A stretch of DNA of 64,000 bases from Methylocystis sp. IM3 (GTDB taxonomy: Bacteria > Pseudomonadota > Alphaproteobacteria > Rhizobiales > Beijerinckiaceae). The notes below the pieces were generated by a model. It was not told where the DNA came from and ran no database searches. It was given only the letters and a program-made list of their open reading frames with translations. The translations under genes were made by a program, and so were the position numbers. The DNA is taken from the NCBI RefSeq assembly GCF_038070105.1, contig NZ_JBBPBZ010000002.1, positions 984,501-1,048,500 on the forward strand, written 5' to 3'. Below, one piece after another: positions 1-8,778 of this stretch (positions are counted from its first letter, which is position 1; the number at the start of each line of letters is the position of its first letter).

Positions 1-625
1 GAGGTTCAGGAAAAGCGGGGTTGCGTGGCCCGGGATGTCGGCGGCGGATCGGCATGATCGAAATGCCGTTGTCGGTCATTGCGGTCGAGAGGTGCGTGGC
101 TGCCGGGGCCGCCGCCATCAACACAGACGACGAGCGAACGCTGTTGTCCCCGAAGAGCTTGCCGTTGGTCGTGATAGCGCGGATGCACTCTCGCCGATCG
201 TGACCGCGCTTCGCTCGCGTCGAAGACCCGGAGGATGTGCGGCTGCGGCGTCGGCCCATCCGGATTTGGATCGGGCGCGCCGTGGCCTCCGCTTTCAGCA
301 CCTTGACCCGAGCAGCAATGATCCGCCTTGCGCTAACCGTCTCATTGAAATGGAACTGAGCCGATAGCGATGGGCTGCTACTGGCGCAATCACGACATTC
401 CCAAGCACCGGCGACATAGGTTCGCCGCTTCGTAATCGCGCTTTCCGCTCACCAAGTCATCGACCTCGATAGTGAGGCGGCTAAACGCGGGGTATCGCGA
501 TTGCCACGACGCGGAGTTGGTTTGGTCGGCGCCCTTTCCGAGAAAAGGCGCGAAATCATTGCTGTCACAATTACGCCTCTATCTATCTAAAGATAGCTTC
601 GCGCGGCGAAACCTTATAAAGCGTC
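1..625. other. No gene recognised
   Basis: The reading frames here are short and rich in arginine and proline, as expected for non-coding frames of high-GC DNA. None resembles a known family. I looked for the missing 3' part of radC (the residues that should follow HNHP) and did not see it by eye. Confidence 0.4.
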
Positions 626-940
626 GTGCGCAACCTATACGCGGCGCTCGTTCGCGGCGACGTCGCAGGAGCCGTCGCGCTGATGAGCCCACGAGTCGAA
701 TGGCTCGAAGCTGAGCATACGCCATACTATGCGGACGTCGTCATCGGTCCCGACAAAATCGTCGAGATGGTTTTTGCGCCGGTCAACAAAGACTTTGAGA
801 ATTTCGCCTTTGCCGAGCAGAATTACGTCACCCAGGGGACACGCACGGCCGCGATCGGCGTCCACAGGGGACGGCGGCGCGAAACCGGCCGGGAGCTCAG
901 AGTGCCTTTCGAAAAATCGGTCCAACACCTGGCGTCCCGC
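626..940 (+). pseudogene. Remnant of SnoaL-like/NTF2-fold protein
   Basis: From a GTG at 626 the frame reads like the N-terminal half of an NTF2-fold SnoaL-like protein: a helix with LYAALVRGDVAGAVALM, then VEWLEAE, then a stretch ending near TGRELRVPFE, which in full-length members leads into the last beta strands. After about position 930 the similarity stops and the frame runs on out of phase into the aldehyde dehydrogenase gene. It is therefore probably a truncated or frameshifted remnant. Function unknown; SnoaL-like proteins are small-molecule isomerases, hydrolases or binding proteins. Confidence 0.45.
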
Positions 941-980
941 CATCGCGGCGTTCCCCGTCTTCGACCAAGGAGGCGTTCTC

Positions 981-2396
981 ATGTCGTTTACCGTCATCAA
1001 CCCGGCCACCGGACGCGAAGGCAACCGCTACAAGGCGACGCCCGAGGGCGAGATCACGGCCGCCATCGAGAAGGCAGACGCAGCGTCCCGCAAGTGGCGC
1101 CGCAGCGACTATGCCGAGCGCGCGCGCCTCATGAAGGCCGCGGCTGGCGTGCTGCGCGACAACAAGGCCGCCTATGGGCGGCTAATGACCGAAGAGATGG
1201 GCAAGCCGATCCAGCAGGGTATTGCCGAAGCAGAGAAATGCGCAGCCGCATGCGACTACTTCGCTGACAACGCGGCGAGCTTCCTGACGCCTGAGCCAGT
1301 GGAAGGCAATGCGAACAAGAGTTTCGTTACGTTCCAGCCCATCGGCGCCGTGCTAGCCGTTATGCCGTGGAATTTTCCCTTCTGGCAGGTCTTCCGCTTC
1401 GCAGCGCCTGCACTGATGGCGGGCAATGCGGGCCTTCTCAAGCATGCATCCAATGTGCCCGGGTGCGCGCTCGCGATCGAGGACGTGTTCCGCAAGGCGG
1501 GCTTTCCCGAGCACCTGTTCAAGACGCTGCTGGTTGGCTCGAGCGCGATCGACGGGATCATCGCCCATCCTCTGGTGCGCGCCGTGACGCTCACCGGAAG
1601 CGGACCAGCCGGGCGCGCCGTGGCGCGAAAGGCTGGCGAAATGCTGAAGAAGTCGGTGCTCGAACTCGGCGGCGCCGACGCTTACCTGGTGCTGGAGGAT
1701 GCTGACATCCCGTTCGCTGCGCGCGCCTGTGCCGCCGGTCGGCTCATCAATTCCGGGCAAAGCTGCATCGCAGCCAAGCGTTTCATCGTGGTCGAGAGCG
1801 TGCGCGAGGCTTTCGAGGAAGCCTTCGTGAAGGTGATGGCCGATACCAGGGTCGGCGATCCCACGCTGCCGGAGACGGCGGTCGGCCCGCTCGCCCGCGT
1901 GGATCTGCGCGACGCGCTGCATGAGCAGGTGGAGAGCAGCATCGCTAAGGGCGCGCGGTGTCTGCTGGGCGGCACGGTGCCGGGCGGCCCCGGCGCTTTC
2001 TATCCGCCGACGGTCTTGACCGACCTGCGTCCGGGCATGCCTGCCTATGAGGAGGAATTGTTCGGTCCGGTTGCCTCGATCATTCCCGTCAAGGACGAGG
2101 CCGAGGGCGTCGCCGCTGCAAATGCTTCGGTCTTCGGCCTCGGAGGCGGAGTGTTCACCCGTGACTTGAAGCGCGGAGAGCGCATCGCCGCCGAGGCCAT
2201 CGAGGCGGGCTCGGTCTGCGTGAACGCGACCGTGATGTCCGATCCCAAGCTTCCCTTTGGCGGCGTCAAGGAGAGCGGTTACGGCCGTGAGCTCTCCCAT
2301 TATGGCATCAAGGAATTCGTGAACATCAAGACGGTGGTGGTCACCGACGGCGTCGCCAAGGATCCGCGGCAGTCGGATAACAGCGCGATCGAGTAA
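981..2396 (+). CDS. NAD(P)-dependent aldehyde dehydrogenase (succinate-semialdehyde type)
   Basis: A 471-residue aldehyde dehydrogenase of the GabD/Sad group, which oxidises an aldehyde to its acid with NAD(P)+ in the cytoplasm. Visible landmarks are the PWNFP cofactor-binding loop (about 129-133), the general base in LELGG (Glu228), the catalytic cysteine in SGQSCIA (Cys262) and the C-terminal LPFGGVKESGYGRE motif. The start at 981 is chosen because GGAGG lies just upstream and the protein then begins MSFTVINPATG as in family members; an in-frame extension upstream overlaps the SnoaL-like remnant. The true substrate is not decided by sequence. Confidence 0.9.
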   Translation: MSFTVINPATGREGNRYKATPEGEITAAIEKADAASRKWRRSDYAERARLMKAAAGVLRDNKAAYGRLMTEEMGKPIQQGIAEAEKCAAACDYFADNAASFLTPEPVEGNANKSFVTFQPIGAVLAVMPWNFPFWQVFRFAAPALMAGNAGLLKHASNVPGCALAIEDVFRKAGFPEHLFKTLLVGSSAIDGIIAHPLVRAVTLTGSGPAGRAVARKAGEMLKKSVLELGGADAYLVLEDADIPFAARACAAGRLINSGQSCIAAKRFIVVESVREAFEEAFVKVMADTRVGDPTLPETAVGPLARVDLRDALHEQVESSIAKGARCLLGGTVPGGPGAFYPPTVLTDLRPGMPAYEEELFGPVASIIPVKDEAEGVAAANASVFGLGGGVFTRDLKRGERIAAEAIEAGSVCVNATVMSDPKLPFGGVKESGYGRELSHYGIKEFVNIKTVVVTDGVAKDPRQSDNSAIE

Positions 2397-2567
2397 TGAT
2401 CGCCGAGGCAGAAATCGTAGCAAAACCGAGCGGCTGTGGCTTGTGTCCCGATCATTGCCGCGTTTCCTGCGAATCAGCAGGGAAAGTGAATCGCGAGTCC
2501 CGGCACCCGGCAACAGCCGAGCTTTTTCAACACAATCCCAAAAGCGGATCGCGCAAGACTAATATCC

Positions 2568-3218
2568 TTAGGTAGGCCCACCCGCGTTGACGAGGCCAGC
2601 GCCGACGGCGAGCCAGACCAGATGCGCGTCTGTCCGCGCGCCGATCTTCGATTTGATCTGGTAATGATAGTTCTGCACCGTCTTGGCGCTGATGTTGAGC
2701 AGATCGGCGATTTCGTCCGTCGTGCGGCCAAACGCCAAAAGTCTCAATATCTCCGTCTCGCGCGGGCTAAGCTCGTCCGTCGGCAGGCGATCGGCGCTGA
2801 GTCGCTCGGCGGCGACAGCATGGGCGATATCGTCGCTCAGCGCCCGCCCGCCGCGTGCGACGATTCCTACGGCGCGGATGAGTTCGCTGGCGTCGCTGCT
2901 CTTGGTGACGTAGCCCATGGCGCCGGCCTCGAAGGCTTTCAAGGCGAAGGCGGTGTTGGCGTGCATGGTGAAGACGAGGATCTTCGCGCCTCTGTCCCAT
3001 TGCCTGATATGTCGGACCGCCTCGAGCCCCCCGGCGCCCGGAAGGGAGATATCCATGATCACGACATCTGGCGTCACCTCCTTGTAGGCGCGGTAGGCCG
3101 CCGCAGCGTCCTCCGCCTCAGCCAAGATCCGATAGCCGGGCTGGCTTTCAAGAAGCCTGCGATATCCTTCCCGCACGACGGGATGGTCATCGACGAGCAG
3201 GATCGAGAGCACGTTCAC
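2568..3218 (-). CDS. NarL/FixJ-type response regulator
   Basis: A 216-residue two-component response regulator. The receiver domain (about 5-120) has the acidic pair DD at 10-11, the phosphoacceptor Asp56 in VVIMDISLP, and the conserved Lys in YVTKSS. The C-terminal LuxR-type helix-turn-helix (about 149-193) contains LSPRETEILRLLAFGRTTDEIA and ISAKTVQNY. Its start overlaps the stop of the upstream sensor kinase frame by 4 bases, so the two form one operon. It converges on the aldehyde dehydrogenase gene, a possible but unproven target. Confidence 0.9.
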   Translation of the reverse strand: MNVLSILLVDDHPVVREGYRRLLESQPGYRILAEAEDAAAAYRAYKEVTPDVVIMDISLPGAGGLEAVRHIRQWDRGAKILVFTMHANTAFALKAFEAGAMGYVTKSSDASELIRAVGIVARGGRALSDDIAHAVAAERLSADRLPTDELSPRETEILRLLAFGRTTDEIADLLNISAKTVQNYHYQIKSKIGARTDAHLVWLAVGAGLVNAGGPT

Positions 3219-4608
3219 GCCGCAACGCGAGTCGTTTGCCTACTGGACGCCGTCAGCGGGATGCGGGCCGAGACGCGCACGCCACGCGTCGAGGGTCCGA
3301 TCCGGACGCTGCCGCCAAAGGCCGCCACGCGCTCCTGAACGCCGAGGATGCCGTGACCTGGCGCGGCCGAGAGCCGCGAGGGGTCTCCGCCGCCGTCGTC
3401 CTCCACTGTCAGCGCGATGAATCCTTCCTCGGAGATCAGGCGCTCAACCCTGAGACGGATGTCGCCCGGCTTCCCGTGGCGCATCGCGTTGGTGAGGCAT
3501 TCCTGCGCGATTCGGTAGATATTCGTCGAGACAGGTTGCGGCAGGGTGTCGAGATCGCCAAGGAGATCGAGATGGACCATGGCGGAGGGTGCCGCCTGCG
3601 CGTTCCATCCCCAACGAGATGAACGAGGCTCGCTTCCAGTCCGACCTCCTCCAGATCTTGTGAGCGAAGACGGGCGAGGGCCTCGCGCAGCGTCGTCATC
3701 ATGCGCTTCGCCGTCCCAATGACAGCGTCCGCATCCTTCGCGAGATCGGGACGGTCGCTGCCCCTTGCCTTGATCGAGGAGGCGAAGGCGATGGTGGCTG
3801 TCAGGCACTGACCGAATTCGTCGTGCAGATCGCGGGCGAGAGCGCGCCGCTCCTCTTCCTGCACCTCGAAGAGACGCTTCGTGAGCGCCACGCGTTCGGC
3901 GCTCGCCTGGGCGAGCCTGCTCGCCAGATCGTTCACCGCGCGGGAAATCAGTCCGAATTCTCCTTTCGAGTCGATTTGCACTCTATGCCGGTAGTCGCCA
4001 TCCGCGAGGCGACGAAGCCCCCCGACGACCCGTTCGGTCGGCGCCAAGGTATGTGCGATGACGGCGCCAGCGAGAAGGCAGATGCCAATGGCCATGGCAC
4101 TGGCGATCGTAAGGATGACGGACACCTGCCGCCACGCCTGTCGAACCACCGCCGCGGGCTCAGGCGTAGCGATGACGACGGCACCGGGCTCTTTGATAGA
4201 AACAGGCGTGGCGACGGATGGCTCCGGGCCGAAGAAGCCTCGATAGGCCATCGAGAACCACTCTGGCGCCGGGGTTCCGACTCCTTCCGTTTGGCTGCAC
4301 AAGGTCCGGGCCGCTTGCGGTTCGGCAGGGTGGAAGGTCACGCAAACTCCGGGGGAGACCAGTTTCAACGTCGAGAGCGTCTCCCACTCGGGGGACGGTA
4401 GGAGCAGTCGGTCGCCGCGCAGGCTCTGTCGCCAGAGGATCTCCCGCCAGAACAGATTGGCGAGCCCATGGGCGACCCGTTCGCTCGACGCCGCCGTTTC
4501 CTCCTCGATCGAGCGATGGACATTGGTCATCACGCCGCCGGCAGTCACAAGGAGGCACAGCAGAACGACGCCGATGAGTTGAAGGATCAGGCGGGCCATC
4601 AATTGCAT
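3215..4608 (-). pseudogene. Sensor histidine kinase (HAMP, HisKA_3, HATPase), frameshifted
   Basis: The reading starts at 4608 with a transmembrane helix, a periplasmic region holding two cysteines, a second helix, a HAMP linker (ERVVGGLRRLADGDY) and a HisKA_3 H-box (ARDLHDEFGQCLTA). After EVGLEASLVHLV the reading must move to another frame (around 3613, at a GTTGGGGATGG stretch) to continue into WNAQ and the ATPase domain, with its N-box (RIAQECLTNAMRHG), DDGGG and GHGILGVQERV. The two halves together give a normal kinase of about 460 residues. Either the gene is broken by one base or the assembly has an indel here. Partner: the response regulator whose start overlaps the kinase stop. Confidence 0.8.
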
Positions 4609-4791
4609 GCTCGGGCTCCGGAGGCGGGAAGCTGGAGTTTAGAGTGTGGCGTCTGCTCGTTGCAAGGAGGCGATCGGCGCAGAAGCCGCCGTCGGGCAAA
4701 TTGCCCAAAACCGGGCGGGAGAATCTCTGAGGCTTCGAACCCTGCCCCGTGGGAGGAGCCGACCTATCGACCTGAAACGAGGAAGGCTTGA

Positions 4792-5181
4792 ATGAAAATC
4801 CTGCTGATCGGCTCCGCCGCCTGCATCGTCGCCTTGATCACGACGGCATGGCTGATGACATTTGCAAAATGGTTTCCGATCGCCGCCGTGGATCGTTTCG
4901 TTATCGACTATAAGACCATGATCCGGGCGCATGTCGATTATGCGCTGATGGCGCTGTTCGGCGTCGGCTTCTACGGCTCGGGGGTGGAGCTTCCCGTCAT
5001 CGCCTGCTGGTGCGTCGCGGTGGGCGGCTTCTCCAACCCGACCGTCTTCACGATCGCGTCGTTCGATCCCAATTTCTGGGACAAGCCGCTGTGGCGGGTC
5101 TACACGGCGGTGAGCTTCGTCGTTTCCTCCCTCGGCTTCGTTTGGATCGCCTTTGCGCTGGCGATGCACGCCCTCGGCTGA
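4792..5181 (+). CDS. Small four-helix membrane protein
   Basis: A 129-residue integral membrane protein with about four hydrophobic helices. It starts at MKILLIGSAACIVALITTAW. The central part (RAHVDYALMALFGVGFYG, then NPTVFTIASFDPNFW) is weakly reminiscent of small membrane isomerases such as hydroxylaminobenzene mutase or styrene-oxide isomerase, but the match is too weak to assign an activity. It lies divergent from the sensor kinase and so may share a regulatory region with it. Confidence 0.6.
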   Translation: MKILLIGSAACIVALITTAWLMTFAKWFPIAAVDRFVIDYKTMIRAHVDYALMALFGVGFYGSGVELPVIACWCVAVGGFSNPTVFTIASFDPNFWDKPLWRVYTAVSFVVSSLGFVWIAFALAMHALG

Positions 5182-5229
5182 GGCCACGCCCTATCTCGCC
5201 GCCGCTGCCCCGTACCTTGAGACGCAGCG

Positions 5230-6051
5230 CAATCGGCAACAGGGCGAACGCCAGCGACGTCTCGCTGCACCGAGCCCCGCTCGTTCAATGGCCATGAGCG
5301 AGCGGGGCTCGGGCGTGGTTTGCTATAACGTCCAAGTTGCCGTCGACCCGGAACACCATCTAATCGCTACCCATGACGGGCAAGGACAGTGGGCGACTCG
5401 CGCGGATGTCGAAGCTGGCTAAGGGGAAGCGCTAGGCGTAGACGGACTCGATGTCGTCGCCGATCGCGGCTACTTCGATGGCCATGAGATCCTCGCGTGC
5501 ATCGAAGTTGGCGTCACAGTCATTCTGCCGAAACCTATGACCTCAGGCGCAAAGGCGGAGGGGCGGTTTGGCAAGCAAGACTTCGCCTATCTGGTGGAAT
5601 TAGATGTGTATCGTTGTCCGACTGGCGAACTGCTTCCCTATAGTTATACCGTTGTAGAGAGGGGATTTTCTTGCGTCCTTACGGGTCGAAGACCGCCTGC
5701 TGGGCCTGCTCGATCAAGAACCAATGCACGCCTTACAAGGAACGCCGGATCACCCGGCGGGAGCATGAACATGTGGTCGAAGAAGTCCAACGACGGCTCG
5801 ATACCAATCCCGAGACTATGAGAACGCGAAGAGAGACAGTTGAGCACCCCTCTGGCACAATTAAGGTCCGCATAGGCGCCACCCGTTTCCTAATTAAGCG
5901 GCTGCCGAACGTCGCTAGCGAAATGGCGTTGAACGTGCTCGCGAACAATCTCACGCGCGTCTTGAATATCATGGGCGTAAGGCCGCTGGTGGCGGCGATA
6001 CAGGGTCGCGCCCTCATCGCGCGACCCGCCGAGGGCCCAAGACGCATATGA
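5230..6051 (+). pseudogene. IS1182-family transposase remnant
   Basis: Three blocks give the C-terminal half of an IS1182-type transposase: one around 5280-5400 (SGVVCYNVQVAVD), one around 5450-5680 (DVVADRGYFDG, MTSGAKAEGRFGKQDF), and one in another frame from 5671 (CTPYKERRITRREHEH, ETVEHPSGTIK, NLTRVLNIMGVRPLVAAI). The first two blocks are separated by an in-frame stop near 5421, and the last needs a frameshift. The N-terminal half is missing, so it cannot be active. It sits exactly between the chromosomal-looking left flank and the conjugation genes, where mating-pair genes would be expected. Confidence 0.8.
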
Positions 6052-6191
6052 CGAAATGCCCACCGCCACCCCCAGCTTTAGGCACATGTCGGCGGGTGTC
6101 CTACCAGAACGCGTTTCATACAACCAAGGTCATGAGCGGGCCGTGTTGAAATTTTTTGTCCCTCTGAGGGAGAGCGCTCGATGCAACCTTT

Positions 6192-6623
6192 TCACGAGGT
6201 ATCGTCATTGGCTTTGGGCTGGATCTCCTCCAAAACCTCCTTCGCCAATCGCTGCCCCCTTGCCAGCCTCCGCCCTAAAGCCTCGATAAAGCTCTCGTAT
6301 CGCTCCCGCCCCTTGGCCTGCGCCGCCGCTTGCGCGCCTTCGGGCAAAGGCGGCGTGGCCGTGAGCCAGGCACGGATATAGAGCGCCAGTGCTTCGACCG
6401 AGAATTCGAGGTCGCGCTCCACGCGGTTGACGGAGCACGTTAGCCTGTCGAGCCGCCGTGTCAGCGCGGCTTCCCATCGATCTGCGTCGTCTGCAGTCAA
6501 AAAAGAAATGATCGCCGCCTCGGCGATCGACGATTTCGGCGCGCGCTCCTTTGCGGCAAGATTTTCCAGCCGCGCCATCATGTCGGCGTCGAGATAGACA
6601 GAGAGACGCTGCTTAACCGCCAT
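6192..6623 (-). CDS. CopG/ribbon-helix-helix mobilization-associated protein
   Basis: A 143-residue protein with an N-terminal ribbon-helix-helix (MAVKQRLSVYLDADMMARLENLA, read as RLSVYLD then an SSIAEAAI helix) and a long helical C-terminus. Proteins of this shape sit immediately downstream of traG in Tn4371-like and rhizobial ICEs, as here, 9 bases after the traG stop. The role is probably DNA binding or regulation in the transfer operon. In related elements the next genes are trbB onward; here the next thing is a transposase remnant. Confidence 0.75.
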   Translation of the reverse strand: MAVKQRLSVYLDADMMARLENLAAKERAPKSSIAEAAIISFLTADDADRWEAALTRRLDRLTCSVNRVERDLEFSVEALALYIRAWLTATPPLPEGAQAAAQAKGRERYESFIEALGRRLARGQRLAKEVLEEIQPKANDDTS

Positions 6624-6632
6624 CGGTTCACC

Positions 6633-8627
6633 TCATAAAGCGATGCCGTCGTCGGGATCGAGCGCGGTCTGTCGTGCGAGTGCGCGGCCTTGGCTGCGGA
6701 GCAGGCGAGCCTTGATCGCTTCTTCGTCATCCGGTTCATCGAGCGTGAAAGCTTGGAGGTTTAGGGCTTGGTTCGGTTCGGTCGGCGCGACGTCCTCGTG
6801 CTCCGGAAGTTCCGGCTCGCGGCGGATTCCACTGTTTGCGGGATCTTCGTCGGATTCAGCTCCCGGTTTGGGCGGCGGCAAGGCAGACCAATCGTCTCCC
6901 ACGTTAGGGTCGGCGGAATTTAAAGCCAATCGTCCGTCGTCGATTACCACGCGCTTCGGCGGCGGCAGTATCCGCCCCTGCAATCGACGATCTTCATAGT
7001 AGCGCGCCTTCTTGGCACGGATCGGCGGCAGGCCGGCGACGAGGATGATTTCGTCGGCAGTCGGCAGCTGCATCACCTCTCCCGGAGTTAGCAGTGCCCG
7101 CGCGGTTTCCTGGCGCGAGACCATCAGGTGCCCGAGCCAGGGGCTCAACCGATGGCCAGCGTAGTTCTTCATCGCGCGCATTTCCGTCGCGGTGCCGAGA
7201 GCGTCGGAGACGCGCTTGGCCGTGCGTTCGTCATTGGTCGCGAAGGACACCCTGACATGACAATTGTCGAGAATGGCGTTGTTGGGGCCGTAGGCCTTCT
7301 CGATCTGGTTGAGCGACTGGGCGATGAGGAAGCTCTTTAGGCCGTATCCTGCCATGAAGGCGAGCGCGGACTCGAAAAAGTCGAGCCGTCCCAGCGCCGG
7401 GAACTCGTCGAGCATGAGTAGCAGGCGATGGCGCCGTTGTCTCGATTCCAGTTCCTCGGTCAGTCGCCGCCCAATCTGGTTCAGGATCAGGCGCACGAGC
7501 GGCTTGGTCCGGGAAATGTCGGAGGGCGGCACCACGAGGTAGAGCGTTGCAGGCTTCTCGGCCGAGACAAGGTCGGCGATGCGCCAGTCGCAGCGCCGCG
7601 TCACCTTCGCGACGACGGGGTCTCGATAAAGGCCAAGAAAGGACATGGCGGTCGAGAGAACGCCTGAGCGCTCGTTCTCAGATTTGTTCAGGAGCTCGCG
7701 CGCGGTCGACGCCACCACGGGGTGCGGGTCGGCGTCGCCAAGATGTTTCGTCGTCATCATGGCGCGCAACGTCGTTTCGATCGGGCGCTTGGGATCAGAC
7801 AGGAAGTTGGCGACGCCGGCGAGCGTCTTGTCAGCCTCGGCGTAGAGGACATGGAGAATGGCGCCGACAAGCAGCGAGTGGCTGGTCTTCTCCCAATGAT
7901 TGCGCCGCTCCAGGGCTCCTTCAGGATCGACGAGAATGTCGGCGACATTCTGGACGTCCCGCACCTCGGCGGGTCCGCGCCGAACTTCGAGCAGGGGGTT
8001 ATAGGCGGAAGACTCGCCGTTGGTCGGATCGAAGAGCAGCACGCGGCCGAAACGCGCTCGCCAGCCGGCGGTGAGGGTCCAGTTCTCGCCCTTGATGTCG
8101 TGGACGATGACGGAGCCGGGCCAGGTGAGCAGCGTCGGAACGACAAGGCCCACGCCCTTGCCGGAGCGGGTGGGCGCAAAGCAGAGGACATGTTCGGGGC
8201 CGTCGTGACGTAGATAGTTTTCCTGCAATCTTCCGAGCACCACGCCGTCCGGCCCGAGAAGCCCGGCCGCATCGACTTCTTCCGGCGTCGCCCAGCGCGC
8301 CGAGCCATAGGTGACGACGTTTGGCGCTTCCCGCGCACGATGCACGGACATGGCGATGGCGGCGGCGATGGCGACGAAGCCGCCCGAGGCGGCGATGATT
8401 GCGCCCTCGACGAAAACATTCGGCGCATAGGCGTCGAAATGATACCACCACCAGAAGAAGGCGGGGGGCGGATATAGACGCCACACTCCGACTAAGATCC
8501 AGGGCGGCCCCAACTCCGGCTGATGCGCCAGTCGCCATGCCGTCCATTGCGTCGCGCCCCATGTGGTCGCGAGCACAATGGCGCAGACGACGAGGATCTG
8601 GCCCCAGAGGATACGGGTGGCGGACAT
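6633..8627 (-). CDS. traG: VirD4/TraG-type conjugative coupling ATPase
   Basis: A 664-residue type IV coupling protein that links the relaxase-DNA complex to the secretion channel. The N-terminus holds membrane helices (about 7-27 and 75-95). Walker A is APTRSGKGVGLVVP (about 150) and Walker B is LLLMLDEFPALG (about 405), followed by the SFLIAQSLNQI segment typical of the family. The C-terminal tail is acidic and proline-rich. It lies in the transfer operon between the relaxase and the CopG-like gene. With no mating-pair genes in the window, it would have to dock to a channel encoded elsewhere. Confidence 0.92.
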   Translation of the reverse strand: MSATRILWGQILVVCAIVLATTWGATQWTAWRLAHQPELGPPWILVGVWRLYPPPAFFWWWYHFDAYAPNVFVEGAIIAASGGFVAIAAAIAMSVHRAREAPNVVTYGSARWATPEEVDAAGLLGPDGVVLGRLQENYLRHDGPEHVLCFAPTRSGKGVGLVVPTLLTWPGSVIVHDIKGENWTLTAGWRARFGRVLLFDPTNGESSAYNPLLEVRRGPAEVRDVQNVADILVDPEGALERRNHWEKTSHSLLVGAILHVLYAEADKTLAGVANFLSDPKRPIETTLRAMMTTKHLGDADPHPVVASTARELLNKSENERSGVLSTAMSFLGLYRDPVVAKVTRRCDWRIADLVSAEKPATLYLVVPPSDISRTKPLVRLILNQIGRRLTEELESRQRRHRLLLMLDEFPALGRLDFFESALAFMAGYGLKSFLIAQSLNQIEKAYGPNNAILDNCHVRVSFATNDERTAKRVSDALGTATEMRAMKNYAGHRLSPWLGHLMVSRQETARALLTPGEVMQLPTADEIILVAGLPPIRAKKARYYEDRRLQGRILPPPKRVVIDDGRLALNSADPNVGDDWSALPPPKPGAESDEDPANSGIRREPELPEHEDVAPTEPNQALNLQAFTLDEPDDEEAIKARLLRSQGRALARQTALDPDDGIAL

Positions 8628-8778
8628 GGGTGTCAGCTTGTGGGGTCGTCGCTCGCGCCGGCAAGACGAATTGATCAGGTGTCGCGGCCTGTCGCGCTAC
8701 GGCGTGCAAATACCGGGCAAGGTGCGCCCCAGGGACTGCGAGAGCGAGGACATCCAGGGCAACACGGGTTCCGTCCGC

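Noticed and set aside
1..625. The missing 3' end of radC or an attL site at the left edge
   Set aside because: No frame reads SGDPTPS or a RadC-like C-terminus here and no copy of the HNHP core was seen; a computed repeat search would be needed to be certain.
5230..6051. A functional IS1182 insertion sequence
   Set aside because: The N-terminal half is missing, there is an in-frame stop and a frameshift, and no terminal inverted repeats were seen.
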